A DNA stretch of 7,522 nucleotides from assembly GCA_028711205.1 (NCBI GenBank), contig JAQTSP010000127.1:1-7522 (forward strand), in the 5' to 3' direction. Numbering within the stretch: the stretch's first letter is position 1; the number at the start of each line of letters is the position of its first letter. A program made the translations under genes and the position numbers. Source of the stretch: Eubacteriales bacterium (lineage in GTDB: Bacteria > Bacillota > Clostridia > Christensenellales > SZUA-584). Under the pieces are notes generated by a model that had not been told where the DNA came from, did not search any database, and saw only the letters and a list, made by a program, of their open reading frames with translations. Below are positions 1-5,208 of the stretch, piece after piece.

Positions 1-488
1 GGTCGAACGGCATCAACGGGTCGGACGGCATCAACAGGTCGGACGGCATCAACGGGTCGTACGGCATCAACAGGTCGGACGGCATCAACAGGTCGTACGG
101 CATCAACGGGTCGTACGGCATCAACTGGTCGGACGGCATCAACGGGTCGTACGGCATACTTAACTCTTTCGGGGTTGATTGCGCATTATTTTTTGCAAAC
201 AAGCTGCGCACATATAGCATCTTTGGAATAGATGTTGATGAAGGACGCTTTAACGCAGTACAAGGTAATCTTTTTAATTATCTTGACGGATGGAAGCCGA
301 CGTTTAACAACCTCAAAGAGTTATACGTAAAATCTGGCGGCGAGTGGGAGAAAACGCCTATTCAAAAGGCTGCAGAGATATCAAAGATTGAAGCTTGGAA
401 AGACATGCCGAAAGTGGCAATAGAGTACATAAAATCCTTACCTGAATATGACGCTAAAATGTTTACCGAAATTACGGGGATTGAATGA
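1..488 (+). CDS. Hexapeptide-repeat phage protein, C-terminal part (5' truncated)
   Basis: An open frame with codons starting at position 3 enters from the window edge and stops at TGA 486-488, leaving 161 residues visible and no start. It begins with eight perfect-length repeats of the pattern S-[N/D/Y]-G-I-N-[G/R/W], then two decayed copies (SYGILN, SFGVDC). A non-repetitive domain of about 105 residues follows, ending in KSLPEYDAKMFTEITGIE. From memory, Firmicutes phage proteins with similar SxGxNx repeats and a similar tail (SLPEFDxxxFxEITGI) exist as uncharacterised proteins; I know no assigned function. The six-residue period with a regular Ile and Gly suggests a beta-solenoid, but the spacing does not fit the classical [LIV]-[GAED]-x2-[STAV]-x hexapeptide motif exactly. 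It sits just upstream of the recombination cluster, with a one-base gap to the next start at 490, which suggests translational coupling. Reading frame is certain; function is unknown. Confidence 0.85.
   Translation, partial: SNGINGSDGINRSDGINGSYGINRSDGINRSYGINGSYGINWSDGINGSYGILNSFGVDCALFFANKLRTYSIFGIDVDEGRFNAVQGNLFNYLDGWKPTFNNLKELYVKSGGEWEKTPIQKAAEISKIEAWKDMPKVAIEYIKSLPEYDAKMFTEITGIE
3..164 (+). repeat. 18-bp in-frame tandem repeat, 8 full units plus one decayed
   Basis: Units start at 3, 21, 39, 57, 75, 93, 111 and 129, with a ninth decayed copy at 147-164. The consensus is TCG-NAC-GGC-ATC-AAC-NGG. Across the eight full units, only the first base of codon 2 (a/g/t) and the first base of codon 6 (g/a/t) vary; the other sixteen positions are identical. 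Every difference changes the amino acid (Asn/Asp/Tyr and Gly/Arg/Trp). The array continues past the left edge of the window, so the total copy number is unknown. The array is contiguous without spacers and lies inside an open reading frame, so it is a coding minisatellite. Confidence 0.95.
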
Positions 489-489
489 T

Positions 490-849
490 ATGGACGTTAA
501 AACATTCGCCGCCGATCACGGGTTACAGGACAAAGACATTGTAAATCTCGTAAAATCAGATTATCCAAAGTACGACAAATACCTTCACAGCAAGGTCAAA
601 CGCCCGGATGATTACGGTATTAAACTGCTGGACAGCGCCGAAGAAATGCTAAGAGAAACAATAGGCGCGAACCCGCCAGCGCCGCACAGATCAGACAAGC
701 GCCGTAAGCCTTGCCGTATACAATGCAGGTTATCCAAAGCGGACTTTAAGCGGTTGCAACAGGCAATAAAAGCAGATGGATATGACACTATACAGGCGGG
801 AGTATCACAGATTATCAGAAACTATTTGAAAGAGAGGAAAGAATCATGA
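490..849 (+). CDS. Putative phage DNA-binding protein with ribbon-helix-helix-like C-terminus
   Basis: The protein has 119 residues from ATG 490, which follows the upstream stop by one base and has a purine-rich ACGGGGA site about nine bases ahead. An in-frame ATG at 448 would add 14 residues lying entirely over the upstream gene and is less likely. Residues 1-35 (MDVKTFAADHGLQDKDIVNL...) look helical, like a small helix-turn-helix. Residues 60-80 are a basic Pro-rich linker (PHRSDKRRKP). Residues 81-119 (CRIQCRLSKADFKRLQQAIK, then a helix ending IIRNYLKERK) have the strand-helix-helix layout of an RHH/CopG domain. This suggests DNA binding, perhaps regulation of this operon, but no operator could be identified. 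The stop overlaps the next start as ATGA (846-849). Function is inferred from fold pattern only. Confidence 0.8.
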   Translation: MDVKTFAADHGLQDKDIVNLVKSDYPKYDKYLHSKVKRPDDYGIKLLDSAEEMLRETIGANPPAPHRSDKRRKPCRIQCRLSKADFKRLQQAIKADGYDTIQAGVSQIIRNYLKERKES

Positions 850-1151
850 ATGAAGTCGATTTGAATTCGTTTGTTGAGTGGGTGCGCGAGAAAAAGAACA
901 GATATATATCGATTGAAATCGGCGCTTCCGATAACAACGATAAAATTAAGGTTTGGGCATATGATTATGGTTTGCAGGCGGGGCAGTTTGTAGACAGCGT
1001 TAGCGAGATCGATTTGGAAAAACGCCATCTTGATGATTTAAAAGCCAAAGCTGACGAATACGAACGAGCGCTTAAAACTGCCGGGCAAATACACCCTATT
1101 ATGCAAGAAGCATTAAAGCCGTTTGCGCCCGAGAAAGAAGAGGCGTTATGA
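846..1151 (+). CDS. Small conserved-looking phage protein of unknown function
   Basis: I do not recognise this 101-residue protein. ATG 846 overlaps the previous stop (ATGA 846-849) and is preceded by AGAGAGGAAAG, a good Shine-Dalgarno site. The first half (to about residue 60) has alternating hydrophobic residues compatible with beta strands, for example RYISIEIGASD and DKIKVWAYDYG. The second half (about residues 56-85) is highly charged and helical, possibly a short coiled coil (LEKRHLDDLKAKADEYERAL). There is no signal peptide, membrane segment, Cys pair or catalytic motif. It is translationally coupled to the Cas4-like nuclease that follows (ATGA at 1148-1151), so a role in the recombination module is possible but unproven. 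Confidence 0.75.
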   Translation: MNEVDLNSFVEWVREKKNRYISIEIGASDNNDKIKVWAYDYGLQAGQFVDSVSEIDLEKRHLDDLKAKADEYERALKTAGQIHPIMQEALKPFAPEKEEAL

Positions 1152-1936
1152 AAATATATGAAGCAATAGAAAGTGGCATACCTCTCTTAAAATCCCATGA
1201 ATGGGAGCAGGACAGGTTACACATATCAGACCTCGGTGTACCTTGTGACGGATGTCCGCGCCAATTATGGCTAAGACTTCACGGCGCGAAGGAAAGACCG
1301 CTACGATTGGGCGAATTGCTGATGTTCGACGCGGGGCAACGGATCCACGACCGCATGGTACAGGCCTTGGAGTTGGGCGGCTTGCAGGTGATTGACAGCG
1401 AGAAGCCCGTGAGCCTTGACGGATTGACCGGGCGGTATGATGTGAAGCTATGCGACGGTAGCAGAACAATTATAGCAGACTTTAAGACCGTGCGCGGCGC
1501 GGCGTTTCAATATCTGGTTGAGCCGAAGCCATCAAATATAGCGCAGGTTTTAGGCTATACCACCGCAGAGGACGCAGACGGCGCGGCAATCATTTACATT
1601 GACCGCGAAGGGCAGAACGGCGTGAGAGTATTCGAAATTGACCGCAACGATGAAGAAGTATATGCCAACGTCGCAAAGTTAAAAGAGATTGCTTCCGGTG
1701 AAATGCCGCCCATATTAAAGCCGATACTCGAACAGGTTGAGCGCAAACAGTTTATAACCATCTATCTAAAGCAGCCTTGGAACTGTGACTACTGCCGGTA
1801 TCAGGACGTTTCCTGCGACGGCGCATTGCCGCCCGACCTTCGAGGAAAGGAAATCGCCGGGCGTGTTAAAGATGGGAAATACGAGCCGGAAAATGACAAA
1901 TATACGGCGATTGTGGAGGGGTTGTTAAATGTCTGA
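1148..1936 (+). CDS. Cas4-like PD-(D/E)XK exonuclease with predicted Fe-S cluster
   Basis: This 262-residue protein has the RecB/Cas4-type nuclease motifs in order: G63-x3-H67, G95-R-Y-D98, D111-F-K113 and Q133-x3-Y137. Asp98, Asp111 and Lys113 would bind the metal and catalyse phosphodiester cleavage. Cysteines Cys33 and Cys36 at the N-terminus and Cys213, Cys216 and Cys223 near the C-terminus match the layout of Cas4/AddB-type [4Fe-4S] nucleases, where one N-terminal Cys and three C-terminal Cys hold the cluster. Members of this family resect DNA ends. Here the partner is the downstream annealing protein, as lambda Exo pairs with Bet. No cas1, cas2 or CRISPR array is present, so it is not a CRISPR adaptation gene in this setting. 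The start overlaps the previous stop (ATGA), and the 3' end overlaps the next gene by 8 bases. Its GC is high for the window: 1261-1440 is about 58% by hand count. Confidence 0.88.
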   Translation: MKIYEAIESGIPLLKSHEWEQDRLHISDLGVPCDGCPRQLWLRLHGAKERPLRLGELLMFDAGQRIHDRMVQALELGGLQVIDSEKPVSLDGLTGRYDVKLCDGSRTIIADFKTVRGAAFQYLVEPKPSNIAQVLGYTTAEDADGAAIIYIDREGQNGVRVFEIDRNDEEVYANVAKLKEIASGEMPPILKPILEQVERKQFITIYLKQPWNCDYCRYQDVSCDGALPPDLRGKEIAGRVKDGKYEPENDKYTAIVEGLLNV

Positions 1937-2582
1937 TAACTTACGTATTTACGAAGCCGTTCGCAAAGTACCGCCAGAGGCACAGAAAGAAATCAAAGGC
2001 GGCAGATTAAGCGGCATGACCGATATCAACCCTATGTGGCGTATTAAGGCTCTGACGGAGCAGTTCGGGCCTTGCGGTATAGGGTGGACGTATGAGCCGG
2101 TAGGACGTGAGTTTCGCGAAGGTTCTGATGGTCAAGTTGCCGTTTTCCAAGATATCCTTCTGCGCTATAAAGACGGTGATAAATGGAGCGAACCAATCCC
2201 CGGAACTGGCGGCTCGATGTTTATTGCAAAGGAAAGATCGGGGTTATTCACGAGCGACGAATGTATCAAAATGGCAACTACGGACGCAATTAGCGTTGCG
2301 GCAAAAGCACTGGGTATCGGTGCTGATGTGTACTGGAATAAGGACAAAACGAAGTACGTAAAACCTGAAAAGGCAGACGAAGAAGAACCCGCTGAATTTG
2401 TCGCGCAGCTTGAAGCAGAAAATGAATTTAAGGGAAAATGGGAAGCCGCAGGATATAAAAATGGACAGCTCGCGCCGACATTTGAAAAGAAATACGGCGT
2501 AAAGCTTGACGATGCACCATCATCACTGATACGCAAGGCGATAAAGGATTTTGACGCGAAACAGAAGGAGAAAAGCGAATGA
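1929..2582 (+). CDS. Probable single-strand annealing recombinase, Rad52/Sak-like
   Basis: This 217-residue protein starts at ATG 1929 with GGAGGG at 1915-1920. The N-terminal domain (about residues 24-140) carries GGRLSGMTDINPMWRIKALT and GPCGIGW (47-53). A Gly-rich GTGGS (92-96) follows, then the segment D110-ECIKMATTDAISVAAKALGIG-A132, which resembles the helix and following Gly of Rad52-type annealing proteins. After about residue 140 comes an acidic linker (EEEP) and a charged helical tail. Phage Rad52-like proteins form rings on single-stranded DNA and anneal complementary strands. The call rests on the remembered family pattern plus its position between a Cas4-like nuclease and an SSB, which is the usual order. 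It has no Walker ATPase motif, so it is not a RecA or Sak4 type. Class assignment within the annealing families is uncertain. Confidence 0.72.
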   Translation: MSDNLRIYEAVRKVPPEAQKEIKGGRLSGMTDINPMWRIKALTEQFGPCGIGWTYEPVGREFREGSDGQVAVFQDILLRYKDGDKWSEPIPGTGGSMFIAKERSGLFTSDECIKMATTDAISVAAKALGIGADVYWNKDKTKYVKPEKADEEEPAEFVAQLEAENEFKGKWEAAGYKNGQLAPTFEKKYGVKLDDAPSSLIRKAIKDFDAKQKEKSE

Positions 2583-2998
2583 ACATATGGCACGGAATCG
2601 GCAATATCACAAAGGACTTGGAGCTAAAAACAACGCCCGGCGGTAAATCTGTCGTCAGTTTTACAATCGCTATAAATCGCGGGTTTGGTGACAAAAAAGA
2701 AACTGATTACATATCCTGCGTTGCGTGGGAATCAAAGGCAGAAAACCTATGCAGATATATGAGCAAGGGCAAAAAGATAGCCGTCGAAGGACGCTTACAA
2801 GTGCGCTCATATGACGGAAGCGATGGAAAGAAGCGATATGTAACCGAAGTTGTATGCGGGAATATCGAATTTATATCACCTATGAGCGAAAGTGAGCCTG
2901 AATGGAAACAGGAGAGACGCAAGCGCGAATCAGAAAAAAGCTCATTTGACGATGAAAATGATTTTGAACCACTGGACGATGAGAGCTGTCCGTTTTGA
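2579..2998 (+). CDS. ssb: Single-stranded DNA-binding protein
   Basis: This is a 139-residue bacterial-type SSB. Residues 1-100 form the OB fold: W4-H-G-IGNITKDLELK at the first strand, FTIAINR (28-34), DYISCVAWESKAENLCRYM (43-61), GKKIAVEGRLQVRSY (64-78) and YVTEVV (87-92). A short hydrophilic linker leads to an acidic tail ending D-E-S-C-P-F, a variant of the DDDIPF tip through which SSB docks partner proteins. It probably acts as a homotetramer that coats single-stranded DNA during replication and recombination. The linker is short compared with host SSBs, as is common in phages. AAGGAG at 2565-2570 precedes ATG 2579 by 8 bases, and the start overlaps the previous stop (ATGA). Confidence 0.95.
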   Translation: MNIWHGIGNITKDLELKTTPGGKSVVSFTIAINRGFGDKKETDYISCVAWESKAENLCRYMSKGKKIAVEGRLQVRSYDGSDGKKRYVTEVVCGNIEFISPMSESEPEWKQERRKRESEKSSFDDENDFEPLDDESCPF

Positions 2999-3315
2999 GA
3001 AGCGCAAGAACAAAAGCCTGTGACATATCACCAAAGGTAAGACAAGCGGTAGGAGAGCGCGATAACTGGACATGCATCATATGTCATAGACCAGGTATCC
3101 CAAACGCGCATTACGTACCAAAAGGGGGGCATGGTGGCTTGGGCATAGAGCAAAACATAGTAACCCTATGCCCTGACTGCCATCACATGTATGACAACGG
3201 ATATAACAAAGATGTGAATTTGCGCGAGAAAATGGGCGAGAAAATTAAGGCGTATTTGGATGAAAAATATCCGGGATTTCCGGACGAGAAGAGGATTTAC
3301 AGGCGATGGGCATAA
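2995..3315 (+). CDS. HNH domain protein (TTG start)
   Basis: This 106-residue protein has a zinc-bound HNH (beta-beta-alpha metal) fold. C27-I-I-C30 and C59-P-D-C62 form the structural zinc site. A38-H39 supplies the likely catalytic histidine, N54 the central Asn, and H63/H64 the metal-binding end of the motif, followed by MYDNG. The only plausible start is TTG 2995-2997, overlapping the ssb stop as TTGA; there is no in-frame ATG before Met65, inside the HNH motif. Starting there leaves a basic N-terminal arm (MRSARTKACDISPKVRQAV). Small HNH proteins near ssb and ninB occur in many phages and may nick DNA in recombination or packaging. The substrate here cannot be read from the sequence. Confidence 0.82.
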   Translation: MRSARTKACDISPKVRQAVGERDNWTCIICHRPGIPNAHYVPKGGHGGLGIEQNIVTLCPDCHHMYDNGYNKDVNLREKMGEKIKAYLDEKYPGFPDEKRIYRRWA

Positions 3316-3340
3316 GATGCCCTTTAAGAAACTAATGCAT

Positions 3341-3346
3341 GGAGGG
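3341..3346 (+). promoter_or_regulatory. Ribosome binding site that sets the GTG start at 3354
   Basis: GGAGGG lies 7 bases before GTG 3354. An in-frame ATG at 3339 overlaps this site itself and has no Shine-Dalgarno sequence of its own, so the GTG start is preferred. Confidence 0.7.
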
Positions 3347-3353
3347 AATAGTT

Positions 3354-3689
3354 GTGAAAGCTGAGTTAAAAGAAAAGTTAATCGACGAGGTTCGCGCATA
3401 TCTGGAAACCATCAAATATGATTACCGTGTTGACGTTGAAGAAATAGAAAAAGATTTCACCGCATACTGGAAAGCATATTCTAAGCTCGAAAAACATCAA
3501 GGGGTATGCGTACACACGGAAAACGAAATTCACTTAAACGCGAACTACTTTCTGCCAGTGATTGCAGACAAGCCTAATAGCGACATCAAAATTGTCGACG
3601 CTGGCGATTGCTTTTACGTCAAAACAAAAGGGATTAACAAGACGTGGTTTTGCATGATTAAGAAAAACTTTTTCATGTTTGGCGCGTAA
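3354..3689 (+). CDS. Phage protein of unknown function (GTG start)
   Basis: I do not recognise this 111-residue protein. GTG 3354 is chosen over ATG 3339 because GGAGGG sits at 3341-3346. The first 50 residues are charged and helical (KAELKEKLIDEVRAYLETIK, then VEEIEKDFTAYWKAYSKLEK). The second half is richer in beta-type residues: NEIHLNANYFLP, IKIVDAGDCFYVKTKG and NKTWFCMIKKNFFMFGA. There is no recognisable catalytic or metal motif, signal peptide or transmembrane helix. Gaps of 38 bases before it and 36 bases after it are among the larger ones here. It sits between the HNH gene and the NinB-like gene, so it may be a small accessory (moron-like) gene within the operon. Confidence 0.75.
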   Translation: MKAELKEKLIDEVRAYLETIKYDYRVDVEEIEKDFTAYWKAYSKLEKHQGVCVHTENEIHLNANYFLPVIADKPNSDIKIVDAGDCFYVKTKGINKTWFCMIKKNFFMFGA

Positions 3690-3725
3690 ATACCCCGAGT
3701 ACGCGCAACGCCAAAAGGAGCCAAC

Positions 3726-4271
3726 ATGATTGTTGAAGTAGACGGACAAATAACATTATCACCATATGAAAACGTCATGGTGATACCGTTCAAGAGCCGC
3801 GAGAAAGCCGCGAAAGCGATAGAGGGAACGGCAGAGGCTAAGCATCCGGTTATATGCGATATCAAACAAAAACGGCCTAAGCGATCACTCAATGCGAACG
3901 GATATTGTTGGGCGCTTATCGGAGAAATCGCCGAAAAACTGAACATATCAAATGACGTTGTTTACGAAAAAATGCTACAAGACTACAGCAAAGCTTACAC
4001 GTATATGATAGTAAAGCCCGAGGCGATAGATCAAATCAAGTCCACTTTGCGCGACGCTCACATATATGCCTATGAGATCGGTAATGCGGATGTAAACGGT
4101 AAAGACGGTATACAGCTGCAATTATACTATGGCAGTTCTACATTTGATACAAAGCAATTTAGCAGACTATTGGATGGAATTATAAGCGAAGCGGAAGAGT
4201 TAGGGATTGACACTATAACCGAAAAAGAAAAACAATCATTGCTTGATGAATGGAGTAAAAAAAATGGGTAA
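3726..4271 (+). CDS. NinB/Orf-like recombination mediator
   Basis: This 181-residue protein starts at ATG 3726 with AAAAGGAG (3713-3720) five bases upstream. Key segments are KQKRPKRSLNANGYCWALIG (47-66), which resembles the basic R-S-x-x-x-N-x-x-x-W signature of NinB-like phage proteins; a helix EIAEKLNISNDVVYEKML; and YYGSSTFDTKQFSRLLDGI (from residue 134), also typical of Firmicutes phage homologues. Lambda NinB (Orf) helps recombinases load onto SSB-coated DNA, so its place near ssb and an annealing protein fits. The last codons read K-N-G-stop; the stop TAA (4269-4271) seems to be supplied by inserted DNA, and without the insertion the protein would end K-N-G-H. Family assignment is from memory of motif pattern, not a search. 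Confidence 0.68.
   Translation: MIVEVDGQITLSPYENVMVIPFKSREKAAKAIEGTAEAKHPVICDIKQKRPKRSLNANGYCWALIGEIAEKLNISNDVVYEKMLQDYSKAYTYMIVKPEAIDQIKSTLRDAHIYAYEIGNADVNGKDGIQLQLYYGSSTFDTKQFSRLLDGIISEAEELGIDTITEKEKQSLLDEWSKKNG
3757..3785 (+). other. Perfect 9-bp inverted repeat near the ninB-like start
   Basis: TATCACCAT (3757-3765) and ATGGTGATA (3777-3785) are exact reverse complements separated by 11 bases, so the mRNA could form a hairpin beginning about 30 bases after the start codon of the NinB-like gene. There is no U-run, so it is not a terminator. A translation-modulating hairpin or a protein-binding operator is possible, as is chance. Confidence 0.5.
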
Positions 4272-4902
4272 ATTTTATGACATCACAGGAAAAAAATACG
4301 GAAGATTAACAGTATTAAAAAGGGTTCCTAATTTATCCGAAAGAACAACACGCTGGCTATGCCAATGCGATTGCGGCAAGCTACATGAGGTCAATAAAAA
4401 TAATCTTATAAATGGAAAAGTAAAAAGTTGCGGATGCATGGCTTTAGAATTAATGATCGGAAATAAATATCGGGAAACACACAAACAATCATATACACGG
4501 CTTTACTATATTTGGCAAGGTATGAAGCAAAGGTGTTATTACGAAAAAGAACCTTCATATCTTTATTATGGCGCATGTGGAATAACCGTATGCGATGAAT
4601 GGAAGAATTTTGAACCTTTTTATAGATGGGCTTTAAAAAACGGATATTCAAAAGATCTAACAATTGATAGAAAAAACAACTCTAAGGGTTATTCTCCCGA
4701 AAACTGTCAATGGGCTACGGTTATAGAGCAAAACAGAAATAAAACAAATACACATTATATAACTTTTAACGGCGAAACCCGATGTCTTTCCGAGTGGTGT
4801 AGCCGATTGAGAATACCAAAAAGCACTGTTATAAATAGACTTAATCGGGGCTGTTCTGTCAATCAAGCATTAAATGCAAGCTATAAAAAGAGAGATCATT
4901 AG
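4264..4902 (+). CDS. Homing-endonuclease-like mobile phage protein
   Basis: This 212-residue protein starts at ATG 4264 (GGAG at 4252-4255); an upstream in-frame ATG at 4243 lies deep in the previous gene. The N-terminus (MGKFYDITGKKYGRLTVLKR) leads into a Cys cluster, C33-x-C35-x-C37-G with S-C56-G-C58, probably binding zinc. The middle has YYIWQGMKQRCYY, YLYYGACGITVCDEWKNFEP and LTIDRKNNSKGYSPENCQWA, the pattern of widespread phage proteins often labelled AP2/HNH-like or homing endonucleases. The last 45 residues (ITFNGETRCLSEWCSRLRIP, then STVINRLNRG) look like a NUMOD-type helix-turn-helix that would contact target DNA. GC over 4381-4860 is about 35% by hand count, lower than the about 45% of sampled flanking lines, which points to recent transfer. 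Nuclease activity is inferred from the family. Confidence 0.8.
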   Translation: MGKFYDITGKKYGRLTVLKRVPNLSERTTRWLCQCDCGKLHEVNKNNLINGKVKSCGCMALELMIGNKYRETHKQSYTRLYYIWQGMKQRCYYEKEPSYLYYGACGITVCDEWKNFEPFYRWALKNGYSKDLTIDRKNNSKGYSPENCQWATVIEQNRNKTNTHYITFNGETRCLSEWCSRLRIPKSTVINRLNRGCSVNQALNASYKKRDH

Positions 4903-4903
4903 G
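4269..4903 (+). mobile_element. Likely inserted homing-gene segment (635 bp)
   Basis: Removing these 635 bases joins ATGGG (4264-4268) to CATTGAGACA (from 4904). The join restores an ATG-led small ORF that continues at 4904-5006 and a ninB-like stop that overlaps it (reading AAT-GGG-CAT-TGA), the same overlap style as elsewhere in this operon. The ends are ambiguous by up to two bases because GG occurs at both junctions (4267-4268 and 4902-4903). There are no terminal inverted repeats, no clear target duplication and almost no sequence outside the ORF. It therefore looks like a free-standing homing gene insertion rather than an insertion sequence or intron. Confidence 0.55.
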
Positions 4904-5006
4904 CATTGAGACACGCACACCGGCAGAGGTTGAAAGCCTTATGAGTAGTTGGGATAAGGCAGTAAAAAAACGTGAAGAAAAGCAGGAGGATAAAAACGAT
5001 GTGTGA
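4902..5006 (+). pseudogene. Headless remainder of a small gene split by the mobile insertion
   Basis: The open frame from GGC 4902 to TGA 5004-5006 encodes 34 residues: GIETRTPAEVESLM, then SSWDKAVKKREEKQ and a charged end EDKNDV. Joined to ATGGG at 4264-4268 it would give a 35-residue, strongly charged helical protein. In its present place it has no start at its head; a stop (TAA 4884-4886) lies just upstream in frame. Translation could still begin at ATG 4941 (21 residues), but only a weak AGAGG about 12 bases upstream supports this. Its 3' end overlaps the next start by 8 bases (4999-5006), a normal arrangement here and a sign that the frame was once coding. Confidence 0.5.
4984..4989 (+). 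promoter_or_regulatory. Ribosome binding site for the start at 4999
   Basis: AGGAGG lies 9 bases before ATG 4999. It favours this start over an in-frame GTG at 4972, which has no comparable site. It lies within the remainder of the disrupted small gene. Confidence 0.75.
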
Positions 5007-5208
5007 TTGCCAACAAAAGACAATGGATAAATTCAAGGAAATGTACCCCGAAGCCACGGGCATAACAGGTCAATATGAAATACTTTCAGGTCAGGCATAT
5101 TCCGTGGTGAAGGTACAAATGCCCGGCAAGAAAAAGCCAAAAGAGGTTTTGCTATTGCACTCATATTGCCCGACATGCGGCAAGAAATATCAGGAGGATG
5201 ATAAATAA
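4999..5208 (+). CDS. Zinc-ribbon-like small phage protein 1
   Basis: This 69-residue protein starts at ATG 4999, chosen for the AGGAGG at 4984-4989. M-C2-D-C4 at the N-terminus and C57-P-T-C60-G near the C-terminus can form a four-Cys zinc site closing the protein end to end. Between them is a helix (KTMDKFKEMYPEA) and a beta-like segment (SVVKVQMPGKKKPKEVLLLH). I know no function for it. The stop TAA (5206-5208) directly abuts the next ATG. It is the first of four small CxxC/CxC proteins in this stretch. Confidence 0.78.
   Translation: MCDCQQKTMDKFKEMYPEATGITGQYEILSGQAYSVVKVQMPGKKKPKEVLLLHSYCPTCGKKYQEDDK

Noticed and set aside
3..164. CRISPR array
   Set aside because: The 18-bp units are directly contiguous with no spacers, are in frame, and encode a regular hexapeptide repeat within an open frame that continues to 488.
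3..164. Variable region of a diversity-generating retroelement
   Set aside because: Such systems randomise many adenines of a template. Here only one base per codon at two codons varies, the adenines of the invariant AAC codon never change, and no reverse transcriptase or template repeat is in the window.
1148..1936. cas4 of a CRISPR-Cas system
   Set aside because: No cas1, cas2, effector gene or repeat array is present; the neighbours are an annealing protein and SSB, which fits a phage recombination exonuclease.
2165..2593. Minus-strand open frames, for example opposite the annealing protein gene
   Set aside because: They lie opposite strongly supported + strand genes with recognised motifs, have no ribosome sites, and give low-complexity Ser/Phe/Leu-rich translations typical of antisense shadows.
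4207..4220. TTGACA and TATAAC inside the ninB-like gene as a promoter for the endonuclease
   Set aside because: The two elements are only a few bases apart (TTGACACTATAAC), far too close for -35 and -10 boxes.
4264..4998. Group I intron carrying the endonuclease gene
   Set aside because: The inferred insert (about 635 bp) is almost entirely the ORF, leaving no room for an intron core, and the interruption lies at a gene boundary rather than in a conserved essential motif.
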